Both the position numbers and the translations under genes were made by a program. A stretch of 64,000 bases of DNA. It comes from Actinomadura latina NBRC 106108 (GTDB taxonomy: Bacteria > Actinomycetota > Actinomycetes > Streptosporangiales > Streptosporangiaceae). The stretch covers positions 806,001 to 870,000 of the forward strand of contig NZ_BCQS01000003.1 in the NCBI RefSeq assembly GCF_001552195.1. Direction: 5' to 3'. Below the pieces are notes generated by a model. That model saw only the letters and a list, made by a program, of their open reading frames with translations. It searched no databases and had not been told where the DNA came from. The number at the start of each line of letters is the position of its first letter. Positions within the stretch are counted from its first letter, which is position 1. This document shows, one piece after another, positions 20,847 through 29,850 of this stretch.

Positions 20847-21473
20847 ATGGCTCGTTACACCGGTGCGGACTGCAAGCTCTGCCGCCGCGAGAAGATGAAG
20901 CTGTTCCTCAAGGGCAGCAAGTGCATGGGCCCCAAGTGCCCGATCGAGATCCGTCCCTACCCGCCGGGTGAGCACGGCCGCGGTCGGCCCAAGGAGACCG
21001 AGTACCTGCTGCAGCTTCGCGAGAAGCAGAAGGCGCGGCGCATCTACGGCGTCCTGGAGCGGCAGTTCCACAACTACTACGTCGAGGCGAACCGCCAGCA
21101 GGGCAAGACGGGTGACAACCTGCTCGCCCTCCTGGAGCGCCGGCTCGACAACGTGGTCTACCGCGGAGGCTTCGCCAAGTCCCGCGACATGGCCCGCCAG
21201 CTCATCCGCCACGGCCACATCCGGGTCAACGGGAAGAAGGTCAACATCCCGTCGGCGCTGGTGAGCGAGGCCGACATCATCGACGTCAAGCCCAAGTCGA
21301 TGGAGTCGACGCCGTTCCAGGTCGCGAAGGCCGAGATCGGCGAGCGTCCCGTCCCGGCGTGGCTCGGGGTGGACGGCGAGAAGATGCGGATCCTCGTGCA
21401 CTCGCTGCCCGTCCGGCAGCAGATCGAAGCTCCCGTCCAGGAGCAGCTGATCGTCGAGCTCTACTCCAAGTAG
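20847..21473 (+). CDS. rpsD: 30S ribosomal protein S4
   Basis: S4 nucleates 30S assembly and can act as a transcription antiterminator. The 208-residue product begins [20 protein letters not shown], with cysteines in CKLC and CMGPKC suggesting a zinc-binding (C+) form. The S4 RNA-binding domain ([33 protein letters not shown]) follows near residues 95-135. GGGGAG precedes the ATG. A strong hairpin follows the gene. Confidence 0.98.
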   Translation: MARYTGADCKLCRREKMKLFLKGSKCMGPKCPIEIRPYPPGEHGRGRPKETEYLLQLREKQKARRIYGVLERQFHNYYVEANRQQGKTGDNLLALLERRLDNVVYRGGFAKSRDMARQLIRHGHIRVNGKKVNIPSALVSEADIIDVKPKSMESTPFQVAKAEIGERPVPAWLGVDGEKMRILVHSLPVRQQIEAPVQEQLIVELYSK

Positions 21474-21481
21474 GGCGCACG

Positions 21482-21522
21482 CCGTCTCGCCGGGGTCCCC
21501 GCGTGGGATCCCGGCGAGACGG
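21482..21522 (+). terminator. Perfect 13-bp hairpin between rpsD and rpoA
   Basis: CCGTCTCGCCGGG (21482-21494) pairs exactly with 21510-21522 across a 15-nt loop. It lies 8 nt after the rpsD stop. No T-tract follows, so partial read-through into rpoA is likely. Confidence 0.55.
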
Positions 21523-21579
21523 GGAACACTCCAGAACGCGGTCGTCAAATAGCGGGCACCGCGGAAAGAAGGCACCACC

Positions 21580-22593
21580 ATGCTCATTGCTCAGCGTCCC
21601 ACTCTCACCGAAGAGCAGGTCGACGAGTACCGGTCGCGGTTCACCATCGAGCCGCTGGAGCCGGGCTTCGGCTACACGATCGGCAACTCGCTGCGTCGCA
21701 CGCTACTCTCCTCGATTCCCGGTGCGGCCGTCACCAGCATCCGCATCGAGGGCGTCCTGCACGAGTTCTCCACCGTGCCCGGGGTCAAGGAGGACGTCAC
21801 CGACGTCATCCTGAACCTCAAGGAGCTCGTCGTCTCGTCCGAGCACGACGAGCCCGTGGTCATGTACCTGCGCAAGCAGGGCCCGGGCGAGGTGACCGCG
21901 GCCGACATCGCGCCGCCGGCGGGCGTCGAGGTCCACAACCCGGACCTGCACATCGCCACGCTGAACAACAAGGCCAAGCTGGAGATGGAGCTGACGGTCG
22001 AGCGCGGCCGCGGCTACGTCTCCGCCGCGCAGAACAAGCAGCCGGGCCAGGAGATCGGCCGGATCCCGATCGACTCCATCTACTCGCCCGTGCTGAAGGT
22101 CACCTACAAGGTCGAGGCGACCCGAGTCGAGCAGCGCACCGACTTCGACCGCCTCATCCTGGACGTGGAGACCAAGCAGTCGATGCTGCCGCGCGACGCG
22201 GTCGCGTCCGCCGGCAAGACCCTGGTCGAGCTGTTCGGCCTGGCCCGGGAGCTCAACGTCGAGGCCGAGGGCATCGACATGGGCCCGTCCCCGACGGACG
22301 CCGCGCTCGCCGCGGACCTGGCCCTGCCGATCGAGGAGCTGAACCTCACGGTCCGCTCCTACAACTGCCTGAAGCGCGAGGGCATCCACTCGGTGGGCGA
22401 GCTCGTCGCCCGCTCCGAGCAGGACCTGCTCGACATCCGCAACTTCGGCGCCAAGTCGATCGAAGAGGTCAAGCAGAAGCTCAACGACATGGGCCTGTCG
22501 CTGAAGGACTCCCCGCCCGGGTTCGACCCGAGCGCGGCGGCGGACAACTACGGCGACGACGACACGAGCTACGCCGAGACCGAGCAGTACTAG
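21580..22593 (+). CDS. rpoA: DNA-directed RNA polymerase alpha subunit
   Basis: The alpha dimer scaffolds RNA polymerase assembly, and its C-terminal domain binds UP elements and activators. The 337-residue product has the N-terminal dimerisation domain ([20 protein letters not shown]) and the alpha-CTD with [20 protein letters not shown] and [17 protein letters not shown] near residues 250-305, then an acidic tail. AAAGAAGG precedes the ATG. It sits in its usual place between rpsD and rplQ. Confidence 0.98.
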   Translation: MLIAQRPTLTEEQVDEYRSRFTIEPLEPGFGYTIGNSLRRTLLSSIPGAAVTSIRIEGVLHEFSTVPGVKEDVTDVILNLKELVVSSEHDEPVVMYLRKQGPGEVTAADIAPPAGVEVHNPDLHIATLNNKAKLEMELTVERGRGYVSAAQNKQPGQEIGRIPIDSIYSPVLKVTYKVEATRVEQRTDFDRLILDVETKQSMLPRDAVASAGKTLVELFGLARELNVEAEGIDMGPSPTDAALAADLALPIEELNLTVRSYNCLKREGIHSVGELVARSEQDLLDIRNFGAKSIEEVKQKLNDMGLSLKDSPPGFDPSAAADNYGDDDTSYAETEQY

Positions 22594-22606
22594 AAACCCG
22601 ATTCCG

Positions 22607-22635
22607 GACGGCCGGGGGCGCGTTCCCCGGCCGTC
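22607..22635 (+). terminator. Perfect 11-bp hairpin between rpoA and rplQ
   Basis: GACGGCCGGGG (22607-22617) pairs with CCCCGGCCGTC (22625-22635) across 7 nt. It sits 13 nt after the rpoA stop and may adjust the alpha/L17 ratio. Confidence 0.5.
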
Positions 22636-22689
22636 GCGGAACCAGCTGACACCGGTACCTGACACGGCCGGTGCAGGAAGGACACCACG

Positions 22690-23208
22690 ATGCCTCAGCC
22701 CACCAAGGGCGCCCGCCTCGGCGGCAGCGCCGCGCACCAGAAGCTGATCCTGGCGAACCTGGCGACGGCGCTGTTCGAGCACGGCCGCATCACCACCACC
22801 GAGGCCAAGGCCCGGCGGCTGCGTCCGCTGGCGGAGAAGCTGATCACCAAGGCCAAGCGGGGAGACCTGCACAACCGCCGCCTGGTGGCCAAGACGATCC
22901 GCGACAAGAGCGTCATCCACACGCTCTTCACCGAGATCGCGCCGAGCTTCGAGACCCGCCCCGGCGGCTACACCCGCATCACCAAGATCGGCCCGCGCAA
23001 GGGGGACAACGCCCCCATGGCGGTCATCGAACTGGTGGCGGAGCCGATGGCGGCCGCCACGGGCGGGAAGGCGCCGAAGGTCAGCGAGGCGGAGCTCCCC
23101 GCCGAGGGCGAGGTCACCCTCAGCAAGGCCGCCGCCGACGAGCCCGAGGCCAAGGCCGAGGACACCGCGGCCGCGGACGCCAAGGACAACGAGGGCGACG
23201 CCAAGTAG
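22690..23208 (+). CDS. rplQ: 50S ribosomal protein L17 with acidic tail
   Basis: L17 sits near the tunnel exit. The 172-residue product has the L17 core in its first 120 residues ([60 protein letters not shown]). It ends in about 50 residues rich in Ala, Glu and Asp, an extension common in actinobacteria. AGGAAGGA precedes the ATG. A classical terminator follows, closing the alpha operon. Confidence 0.98.
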   Translation: MPQPTKGARLGGSAAHQKLILANLATALFEHGRITTTEAKARRLRPLAEKLITKAKRGDLHNRRLVAKTIRDKSVIHTLFTEIAPSFETRPGGYTRITKIGPRKGDNAPMAVIELVAEPMAAATGGKAPKVSEAELPAEGEVTLSKAAADEPEAKAEDTAAADAKDNEGDAK

Positions 23209-23302
23209 AACGCCGGTCGTCCAGGGGCCCGCTCATCACCGCGCACGCGGGGGTGAGCGACCCCTTGGCCATTCCATTAAGGGTCTCGGCCGACATGATT
23301 GG

Positions 23303-23345
23303 GAGGGCCCGCCGTCTGCCTCGGGACGGCGGGCCCTCATCTTTG
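23303..23345 (+). terminator. Strong intrinsic-type terminator after rplQ
   Basis: A perfect 14-bp stem, GAGGGCCCGCCGTC (23303-23316) with 23325-23338, has an 8-nt loop and is followed by ATCTTT. It is the strongest terminator in the window and closes the rpoA-rplQ transcript before truA. Confidence 0.8.
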
Positions 23346-23476
23346 CGAGACTTGATCCATGGTCAGGTCAGGCGGGCGGCGATTCACCGGGGAGCGTGTC
23401 AGGGGAGTGCCCATCGAGCGGGCCGGCTCAGGGTGGAACGGAACAGGCAGTGACGCAGAAGGACAATTCGGCTGAC

Positions 23477-24355
23477 ATGACCGCTCTGGTACGACTCCGG
23501 CTCGACATCGGCTATGACGGGTCGGGCTTCGCGGGCTGGGCGAGACAGCCGAACCAGCGGACCGTCCAGGGCGTCATCGAGGACGCGCTGGCGCGCATGC
23601 TGCGCCTCGACCCGCCGCCCATGCTCACCGTCGCCGGCCGCACCGACGCGGGCGTCCACGCACGCGGCCAGGTCGCGCACCTGGTGGTGCCGGTCGCGGC
23701 GTACTCGGCGATCAACGGAACGATGCCGCGCCGGCTCGCCGGGCTGCTGCCGCCGGACGTGCGGGTGTGGCGCGTGTCGATCGCGCCCGAGGGGTTCGAC
23801 GCGCGGTTCTCCGCGCTGGCGCGCCGGTACGTGTACCGGGTGTGCGACAACCCCGTCGGGGTGGAGCCGCTGCGCCGCCACGACGTGCTGTGGCATCCGC
23901 GTCCGCTGAACCTGTCCCGCATGAACGACGCCACGCGGCGCCTGGTCGGAGAGGCGGACTTCGCCGCGTACTGCCGGAAGCGGGAGGGCGCGACGACGAT
24001 CCGCGAGCTGCTGCGCTACGAGTGGGCCCGCGACGACCGCGACCCGCATCTGGCGCTGGCGACCGTGGAGGCCGACGCTTTCTGCCACTCGATGGTCCGC
24101 GCGCTGGTCGGCGCCCTGCTCATGGTGGGGGACGGCCGCCGCGACGTGGAGTGGCCCGCCGAGGTGCTCGCCGCCCGCGTCCGCGACTCGGCCGTGAACG
24201 TGGCGCCCGCGCACGGGCTGTCGCTGGAGGAGATCCGCTACCCCGACGACGACAGCCTGGCCAGGCGCGCCCAGGAGACCCGCCGCGTCCGGACCCTCAA
24301 CGCCACCGCCGCCGTCGAGCAGCAGCCCGCCTCGTCCCAGCAGGGGACGGCCTAG
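23477..24355 (+). CDS. truA: tRNA pseudouridine(38-40) synthase TruA
   Basis: TruA makes pseudouridine at positions 38-40 of the tRNA anticodon stem. From ATG 23477 the product has 292 residues. It contains [18 protein letters not shown], the catalytic-aspartate motif [10 protein letters not shown] and the C-terminal [17 protein letters not shown]. The start is uncertain: GTG at 23450 (nine codons earlier) is also possible, and neither has an ideal ribosome-binding site; homology begins just after 23477. It follows the rplQ terminator, a usual neighbourhood. Confidence 0.94.
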   Translation: MTALVRLRLDIGYDGSGFAGWARQPNQRTVQGVIEDALARMLRLDPPPMLTVAGRTDAGVHARGQVAHLVVPVAAYSAINGTMPRRLAGLLPPDVRVWRVSIAPEGFDARFSALARRYVYRVCDNPVGVEPLRRHDVLWHPRPLNLSRMNDATRRLVGEADFAAYCRKREGATTIRELLRYEWARDDRDPHLALATVEADAFCHSMVRALVGALLMVGDGRRDVEWPAEVLAARVRDSAVNVAPAHGLSLEEIRYPDDDSLARRAQETRRVRTLNATAAVEQQPASSQQGTA

Positions 24356-24409
24356 GCGCGTGACGACCGCGGCTCCCCCGGCGGGGCCCGCGGCCGTCGT
24401 GCGGCCGGC

Positions 24410-26062
24410 TCAGCCGTGCGCGCGGGCCATGATCGGGCGGAGGTCGTGGTCGATGAACTGCTGGGCGGCCTGCTTGATCAGCGGGTCGCCGGGCTTGGCC
24501 TTCTTGCCGTTCGCCCACTGGACGTAGGCGTAGGCGACGTACCGGCCGCGGACGGTCGCCGCCGCGTAGCCGCCGGCGCGGTCGATGTCCGGGGAGTGCT
24601 TGCCGGCCATGCCGCGGAACCACTCGTACTTGGCGGGGTCGCCGGCCTTGCTCACCGTGACCGCGGCGGCCTTCGTCGGCATCACCGCGACCCCGGAGGT
24701 GACGGCGAGCCCCGTCTCCCGGTCGATGTACGTCGCGCGGATGATCTTGCGGCACTGCTCGCGTTCAAGCGCGCTGAGCATCGAGCCGCGGGCCGCGTAC
24801 TTGACGTCGCGGTTGAGGGACCAGCGGTCCCGCGTGTAGGTCCGCCCGCCGAGGCGGAGCTTCTCCTGCGGGAACACGTCGCGGAACGAGAGGTCCTTCG
24901 GGTCGGTCTTCTCGTCGGCGATGTTCACCGGGGCGGCCGAGGGGGCCGGCGTCGCGGGGGCGGCCGAGGTCGGCGCCGCGGACGGCTCGGCCGCCTTGCG
25001 GGCCTCGCCCTCGCCGCTCGGGCCGTTGCCGCCGACGGTGAACAGCGCGATGGCCGCCGCGACGACGACCGCGGCGCCGCCGCCGATCAGCAGCGTCCGG
25101 CGCCTGTTCCCGCCGGACGCGCCCTGCGGGGGAGTGCCGGGCGGCGGCGGGGTGTCGAGCGGGACGCCGCCCTCGGCGTGGTAGACGGGCGCGATCACGG
25201 GGGTCTGGGCGCCGGCCGCGGCGCCGTCCGCCGTCTCGGGGTGCGGGAACGGTCCGCTGCCGGTGGGCGGCACCACACCGGGCGGCAGGATCGCGTCGGG
25301 CACCAGCACGGCCGTCTGCGCGGCCGCGTTCTCGGCCTCCTTCGCCTTCTCGAAGGCGGAGAGCGGCGCGGGACCGTTCTCCGCGGTCTCGTTCACGGCG
25401 GAGTTGTCCACGGTGGTCTCGTCCTCTGCGGTTTCTTCCTCGGGGGCGGCGCCCTCCGGGCGGACGGCGGCGAAGCCGTCGGGGTCGGTGTCGTCGCCCG
25501 CGGTGGGGGGCTTGACGAGCGGCGCGGCGGGCACGGCCCGGCGGGAGTCGACCGACGGTACCCCCTCGCCGGCGACGAGCGTCCCGGGCGGCCCGGTGGC
25601 GGGCGGCCCGGCGGGGCCCTCCTCGTCCGCGCCGTCCTCCTGCGCACTGTCCTCTTGCGCGCCGTCGTCCTGCGCGCCGTCGTCCTGCGCGCCGTCGTCC
25701 TGTGCACTGTCGTCGGCCGCGGTCTGCGCCGCGGCCTCGGGCTCGACGGCGGGAGCGCTCTCTTCGGCCCGGGGCTGCGCCGCGGCCGCCGGCGGCTCTC
25801 CGGCGGGCGGGGCCGTGCCGGCGGACTCGGCGGCCCACCAGGGGGCCTCCAGGCCGAACGAGGGCAGCCGGAAGGAGGCGGCCTCGGCGGCCGATGCCGC
25901 CTCGCCGGCGGCCTTATCGGCGGGGGGCGCCGAGGCCGCGTCGGCGGGCCCGGCGCCGGCCGGGGGAGCCGTGCCGCCGAAGCTGGGCGGCGCCGGATCG
26001 GCGGGGACGCCTGACGTCCCCGCCTGCTCGGCGGTCTCCCGGGTGTCTCTAGGTCCAGACAT
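24410..26062 (-). CDS. Membrane-anchored secreted protein, paralogue of upstream gene
   Basis: The product from ATG 26062 has 550 residues. Residues 1-320 are a Pro/Ala/Glu/Asp-rich cytoplasmic region that includes a pentapeptide AQDDG repeat. One membrane helix follows near residues 322-345 ([20 protein letters not shown]), then a Pro/Ala linker and an extracellular domain (about 380-550; TDPKDLSFRDVF, CRKIIRATYIDRETGLAVTSG). That domain aligns by eye with the product of the adjacent gene at 26088-27125. No function is known to me. No clear ribosome-binding site precedes the ATG, and the gap from the upstream gene is 25 nt, so coupling is likely. Confidence 0.7.
   Translation of the reverse strand: MSGPRDTRETAEQAGTSGVPADPAPPSFGGTAPPAGAGPADAASAPPADKAAGEAASAAEAASFRLPSFGLEAPWWAAESAGTAPPAGEPPAAAAQPRAEESAPAVEPEAAAQTAADDSAQDDGAQDDGAQDDGAQEDSAQEDGADEEGPAGPPATGPPGTLVAGEGVPSVDSRRAVPAAPLVKPPTAGDDTDPDGFAAVRPEGAAPEEETAEDETTVDNSAVNETAENGPAPLSAFEKAKEAENAAAQTAVLVPDAILPPGVVPPTGSGPFPHPETADGAAAGAQTPVIAPVYHAEGGVPLDTPPPPGTPPQGASGGNRRRTLLIGGGAAVVVAAAIALFTVGGNGPSGEGEARKAAEPSAAPTSAAPATPAPSAAPVNIADEKTDPKDLSFRDVFPQEKLRLGGRTYTRDRWSLNRDVKYAARGSMLSALEREQCRKIIRATYIDRETGLAVTSGVAVMPTKAAAVTVSKAGDPAKYEWFRGMAGKHSPDIDRAGGYAAATVRGRYVAYAYVQWANGKKAKPGDPLIKQAAQQFIDHDLRPIMARAHG
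25627..25716 (-). repeat. Six 15-bp tandem units encoding AQDDG-type pentapeptides
   Basis: Six 15-nt units at 25627, 25642, 25657, 25672, 25687 and 25702; the central three are identical (GCGCGCCGTCGTCCT on the plus strand). They encode repeats of A-Q-D/E-D-G/S in the acidic cytoplasmic region of the minus-strand gene. Identical units suggest recent slippage. Confidence 0.8.
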
Positions 26063-26087
26063 AAGCAGTGAGGGTATTTCGGAGAGG

Positions 26088-27125
26088 TCACTTTTGGAGG
26101 GGCTTGCCTTCGGTTTCCCTGTAGTGCAGGGCCAGGGCGAGATTGCTGCCCTTGACCATCTGCGTACCGAAGACTCGGACGGCCGCATGGTACTTGCTCG
26201 CGACCTTCTTGCCGTCCGGGCGTTGCACCCACGTCATGATGACGTAGTGGCCGCGTGCCTGCGAGGTGCCGAACGCCTCGCCCTTGCCGTTGGTCTTGGA
26301 CGCGCCCTTGCCGGGCAGCGCCTGGAGGAACGCGTCCTTGCCGGCGGCGGCCTTCACGGCCGTCTTGGCGGCCGCCTCGGTCTTCAGGTTGAACACGCCC
26401 ACGGTACCGATGAGCGAGCCGGTGGAGAGGGCGTAGGTCGCCCGCAGCGCCTGCGTGCAGCCGCCCTTCTTCAGGGCCTTCTCCAAGGCAGTGCCGCCGA
26501 CGACGCCGGTACAGCTCTTCTTCGCGTCCGCGGCCGTCCGCACGTACTTGTAGCCGCCCGCCGTGAACTTGCCCTTGCCGAAGACCTCCTTGAGGGTCAG
26601 CGGCTTCGGGTCGGTGCTGCGGCTCTGCAGCTTCACCGGCGCGAGGACGGGCTTCGTCGGGCTCGGCGTCGGCTGCGCCGGCGTGGACGCGGCCTGCGTC
26701 GGCGCCGCCTTCGGCTTGGAGTCGTCCTTCAGCAGCGACGACAGCCCGACACCGCCGCCGATGAGCAGGATGCCGGCGACGGCCGAGCCGCCGATGATCA
26801 GCGGCAGGTTGCGGCGCCGCCCGGGCGGGGGCGGCCCGCCGGACGGACCGGGTGGCGCGCCCTCGGGGAAGCCGTAGGCGTCATCGCCGAAGGCGCCGCC
26901 CGCGACGGGCTCGTCGCCCCAGGCCGCGGTCGGCCGGTCGTCCCACCCGCCGGGCTGGTCGTTCCACGCGGTGGGGTGGTCGTCGCCCCGGTCGCGCGGT
27001 GCGAACGGGGCCTCGTCGCTGTCATGGCCGTACGGCGGCGCTTCGGCTCGGGGTCCGTACGGCGCGTGCGGCGCCTGCCGAGGGGGCCAGTCGCCGGGTT
27101 TGCCTTGATCGCCCGGATAACCCAT
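26088..27125 (-). CDS. Membrane-anchored secreted protein, first of a paralogous pair
   Basis: The 345-residue product has a Pro/Gly/Asp-rich cytoplasmic region (residues 1-100, many PP and GD), a basic RRR before a membrane helix at about 104-128 (LPLIIGGSAVAGILLIGGGV), a Pro/Thr linker and an extracellular domain (about 170-345). That domain contains TDPKPLTLKEVFGKGKF and GGCTQALRATYALSTGSLIGTVG with paired cysteines. The same order of motifs appears in the downstream paralogue. ATG 27125 has AAGG about 9 nt upstream. Function unknown. Confidence 0.7.
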   Translation of the reverse strand: MGYPGDQGKPGDWPPRQAPHAPYGPRAEAPPYGHDSDEAPFAPRDRGDDHPTAWNDQPGGWDDRPTAAWGDEPVAGGAFGDDAYGFPEGAPPGPSGGPPPPGRRRNLPLIIGGSAVAGILLIGGGVGLSSLLKDDSKPKAAPTQAASTPAQPTPSPTKPVLAPVKLQSRSTDPKPLTLKEVFGKGKFTAGGYKYVRTAADAKKSCTGVVGGTALEKALKKGGCTQALRATYALSTGSLIGTVGVFNLKTEAAAKTAVKAAAGKDAFLQALPGKGASKTNGKGEAFGTSQARGHYVIMTWVQRPDGKKVASKYHAAVRVFGTQMVKGSNLALALHYRETEGKPLQK

Positions 27126-27165
27126 GGGGTGGACCTTACCGTCCCTCATTCGGGAGCGGGTCCGG

Positions 27166-28095
27166 TCACTTCCAGCCGAAGTCCTGGGTCCACAGCGGGC
27201 CGCCGGGTCCCGAGGCCACGCCGACGCCGATGGCGCGCAGGCCGCAGTTCAGGATGTTGGCCCGGTGACCGGGGCTGTTCATCCAGCCCTTCACGACGGC
27301 CGCGGCGGTCGGATAGCCCTTGGCGATGTTCTCCGCGCCGGGGCTCGTGTACCCGGCGTCCTCCATCCGCTTCCACGGGCTGTCGCCGTTGCGGGACGTG
27401 TGGTCGAAGTAGTTGTTGGCCGCCATGTCCGCGGAGTGCTTGCGGGCCGCGACGGTGAGCCGCGAGTCGGTGCGCAGCGGCTGGCAGCCCTCCTTGGCGC
27501 GCTCGGCGTTCGTGAGCGACACGACGGTGGCCTCGCTGCCGGACGATGCGCCGCCGCCGCCCGGTGATCCGCCGCCTCCGCCGGACGGCGGCCGGGCCGG
27601 TTCGGACGCCTTCTTGGACTTGGACGGCTCGGCCGACGCGCTCTTGCTCGGGTGGATCGGCTTCAGCGGCGGCGTCTGCTCCGCGGCCGTGGGCGAGGGC
27701 GATGCGCTGGGCGCGCGCCTGCCGTCCGCGGGGGCGCCGGACTCCGGGCCGGTCCCGGTCGGCGCGTCGCTCTGCGGCCCCGGCGGGATCACGGCGGACG
27801 GCCGCGCGTCCGGCCCGGACGCGGCGGTCTTCTCCGACCGCAGCTGGGGCAGGACGAGCCGGTCGATCGCGACGCCGATGCCGATGGCGAGGCCGGACGC
27901 GGTGACGACCACCATCAGCCCGGTCGCGCTCTTGGCCCGGGACCGCTTGCGTCCCCTGCCGCCGGGCCGGCGGCCGTGCGCGGCGCCGTCGTCCGGGCGG
28001 CGTCCGCGCGGCGGGGGTCCCGAACGGGACGCGCCGCGTCGCGGGCCGCCCGCGACGAGTTCGTCGCGGGGAGGGGGGACGTCGGCGCGGCGCAT
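27166..28095 (-). CDS. CAP-domain (YkwD/SCP-like) membrane-anchored protein
   Basis: From ATG 28095 the product has 309 residues: an Arg-rich cytoplasmic start, one membrane helix (about 58-80, GLMVVVTASGLAIGIGVAID), a long Pro/Ser/Gly linker, and a C-terminal CAP domain (about 187-309). The CAP domain shows VVSLTNAERAKEGCQPL, KHSADMAANNYFDHTS, GENIAKG and MNSPGHRANILN. Bacterial CAP proteins are extracellular; their role is poorly known. ATG 28095 has GGAG 7 nt upstream. GTG 28194 and TTG 28263 in frame are alternatives. It lies 40 nt upstream of the paralogous pair. Confidence 0.85.
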   Translation of the reverse strand: MRRADVPPPRDELVAGGPRRGASRSGPPPRGRRPDDGAAHGRRPGGRGRKRSRAKSATGLMVVVTASGLAIGIGVAIDRLVLPQLRSEKTAASGPDARPSAVIPPGPQSDAPTGTGPESGAPADGRRAPSASPSPTAAEQTPPLKPIHPSKSASAEPSKSKKASEPARPPSGGGGGSPGGGGASSGSEATVVSLTNAERAKEGCQPLRTDSRLTVAARKHSADMAANNYFDHTSRNGDSPWKRMEDAGYTSPGAENIAKGYPTAAAVVKGWMNSPGHRANILNCGLRAIGVGVASGPGGPLWTQDFGWK

Positions 28096-28671
28096 GGGGC
28101 CGCTCCGCCCGTCATGCCTGGGCTGGTGGCCTCCGGCGGAACCGCCGGGTCTGCGGGGAGTGGACAGCGGGGGCTCCCGGGTGCGGGCCGGCACGAGCCG
28201 GCGTGGACTCGGTCGCCCGGCACCATATCCCCATATGCACCCCGAGTTACGAGAATCTCTCAAGAAAGATCAAAATCACTACCCACCGTCACTTTGACGC
28301 CGCTCAGTGTCTCCTCGGTGCGACCTGGCTCGTCCTGGACCGCAAGGGGGAAAGACTGTGCGGCAGGTGGGCGTGCTTCGCCTCTCCCGTCTGACGAGCG
28401 TGGTGCGTGCTGCGCTCGCCATCCTGTATCCTGCGTAGTTGTTGTGTGCGTGACGCCTGCCCGCAGGGCGGCGCGGCGCCGCAGCGAGCCGGTGCGTCCC
28501 GAGGCGTACGCGTCAAGTGCCGCGAACGCGGGCCCCGGCCTCCCGGAGCGCACGGTCGGATGATCCTCTGATCGGCGCGAGCAGGATTTCCGCTGATACG
28601 TGGCGCTCGCCCGCGAGGGGGAGCGGAGGATCGAAACCGCTGAAGTCGACGAGAAACGAAGGCTGACGACC
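28096..28671. other. 576-nt divergent intergenic region, CAP gene / rplM
   Basis: No gene is supported here; short open frames lack family features or ribosome-binding sites. If the CAP gene starts upstream of 28095, part of this is coding. A possible -10, TATCCT (28427-28432), lies about 240 nt before rplM, with only a weak TGCGTG 17 nt upstream of it. The segment 28230-28290 is locally AT-rich and may hold the promoter of the CAP gene. Confidence 0.4.
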
Positions 28672-29124
28672 GTGCGCACGTACACCCCTAAGCCCGCTGA
28701 CGTCCAGCGTCAGTGGTACGTCATCGACGCGACCGATGTCGTGCTGGGCCGTCTCGCCAGTCAGGTCGCGCAGCTGCTGCGGGGCAAGCACAAGCCGATC
28801 TACGCACCGCACCTCGACACCGGTGACTTCGTCGTCATCGTGAACGCCGGCAAGGTGTCGCTGTCGGGCAACAAGGCGGAGCGCAAGAAGGCGTACCGGC
28901 ACTCCGGGTACCCGGGCGGGCTCCGCTCGGTGACCTACACCGAACTGCTGGCGAAGAACCCCGAGCGGGCGGTCGAGAAGGCGATCAAGGGCATGCTGCC
29001 CAAGAACTCCCTCGGCCGGAAGATGTTCGGCAAGGTGAAGGTCTACGCCGGGCCGGACCACCCGCACCAGGCGCAGAAGCCGGTCCCGTTCGAGATCACC
29101 CAGATCAGCCAGATCGCGAAGTGA
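28672..29124 (+). CDS. rplM: 50S ribosomal protein L13
   Basis: L13 is an early 50S assembly protein. From GTG 28672 the product has 150 residues, beginning [19 protein letters not shown], with [20 protein letters not shown] and [20 protein letters not shown] lies 9 nt upstream. The frame extends 24 codons upstream without L13 similarity, so GTG is preferred. It pairs with rpsI, as in nearly all bacteria. Confidence 0.97.
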   Translation: MRTYTPKPADVQRQWYVIDATDVVLGRLASQVAQLLRGKHKPIYAPHLDTGDFVVIVNAGKVSLSGNKAERKKAYRHSGYPGGLRSVTYTELLAKNPERAVEKAIKGMLPKNSLGRKMFGKVKVYAGPDHPHQAQKPVPFEITQISQIAK

Positions 29125-29218
29125 CACCCGCGCCTCCGGGCGCACCCAGAGACACGAGGCCGCCGGGGCACCCGTCAGACGGGTCGGCCGCCCTGGCTAG
29201 AACACCCTGAGGAGAACC

Positions 29219-29731
29219 GTGGACGACACCACCGGCGCCCCCGAGGCGGGCGCCGAACTCGACTCGTACGAGGACGCTCCGTCCGAGTACAGCACCGAGA
29301 CCCCCGAAGCCGCCGGCGAGGGCCTCCTCGGCCAGCCGGTCGCGACCGGCCCGGCCGCCGGCACCGGCCGCCGCAAGCAGGCCATCGCGCGGGTCCGCAT
29401 CGTCCCCGGCAGCGGCCAGTGGAAGATCAACGGCCGCACCCTGGACCAGTACTTCCCGAACAAGGTTCACCAGCAGATCGTGAACGAGCCGTTCGTGCTG
29501 CTGGGCCTGGAGGGCCAGTTCGACGTGCTCGCGCGCGTGGGCGGCGGCGGCACCACCGGCCAGGCCGGTGCGCTGCGCCTCGGCATCTCCCGCGCGCTGC
29601 AGTTCGCGAACATCGAGCACCGCCCGGCGCTGAAGAAGGCCGGCTTCCTCACCCGCGACGCGCGGGTGCCGGAGCGCAAGAAGGCCGGTCTCAAGAAGGC
29701 CCGCAAGGCTCCGCAGTACAGCAAGCGTTGA
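29219..29731 (+). CDS. rpsI: 30S ribosomal protein S9 with acidic N-terminus
   Basis: S9 contacts P-site tRNA through its C-terminal KR tail. The 170-residue product has an acidic, Ala/Glu-rich N-terminal extension of about 45 residues, then [39 protein letters not shown] and the C-terminal QYSKR. The extension is common in actinobacteria. The GTG start has TGAGGAG 5 nt upstream. It lies 94 nt after rplM. Confidence 0.97.
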   Translation: MDDTTGAPEAGAELDSYEDAPSEYSTETPEAAGEGLLGQPVATGPAAGTGRRKQAIARVRIVPGSGQWKINGRTLDQYFPNKVHQQIVNEPFVLLGLEGQFDVLARVGGGGTTGQAGALRLGISRALQFANIEHRPALKKAGFLTRDARVPERKKAGLKKARKAPQYSKR

Positions 29732-29763
29732 TCGGCGGTACGAGCCGTCGCACCCCGTGGCCT

Positions 29764-29784
29764 CCACGCGGCCGTTCCGCGTGG
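29764..29784 (+). terminator. GC hairpin between rpsI and glmM
   Basis: CCACGCGG (29764-29771) and CCGCGTGG (29777-29784) pair across a 5-nt loop, 33 nt after the rpsI stop. No T-tract. A possible -10 for glmM, TACGCT, lies at 29810-29815. Confidence 0.4.
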
Positions 29785-29850
29785 CCGGCGCGGCGGGTGC
29801 GGCGGCTCGTACGCTTTCCGGGGTCGTCCAGTCTCATCGGGAGTTGAACT

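Noticed and set aside
24416..26014. 532-codon plus-strand frame
   Set aside because: Antisense to the membrane-anchored paralogue; Gly/Arg/Val-rich without motifs.
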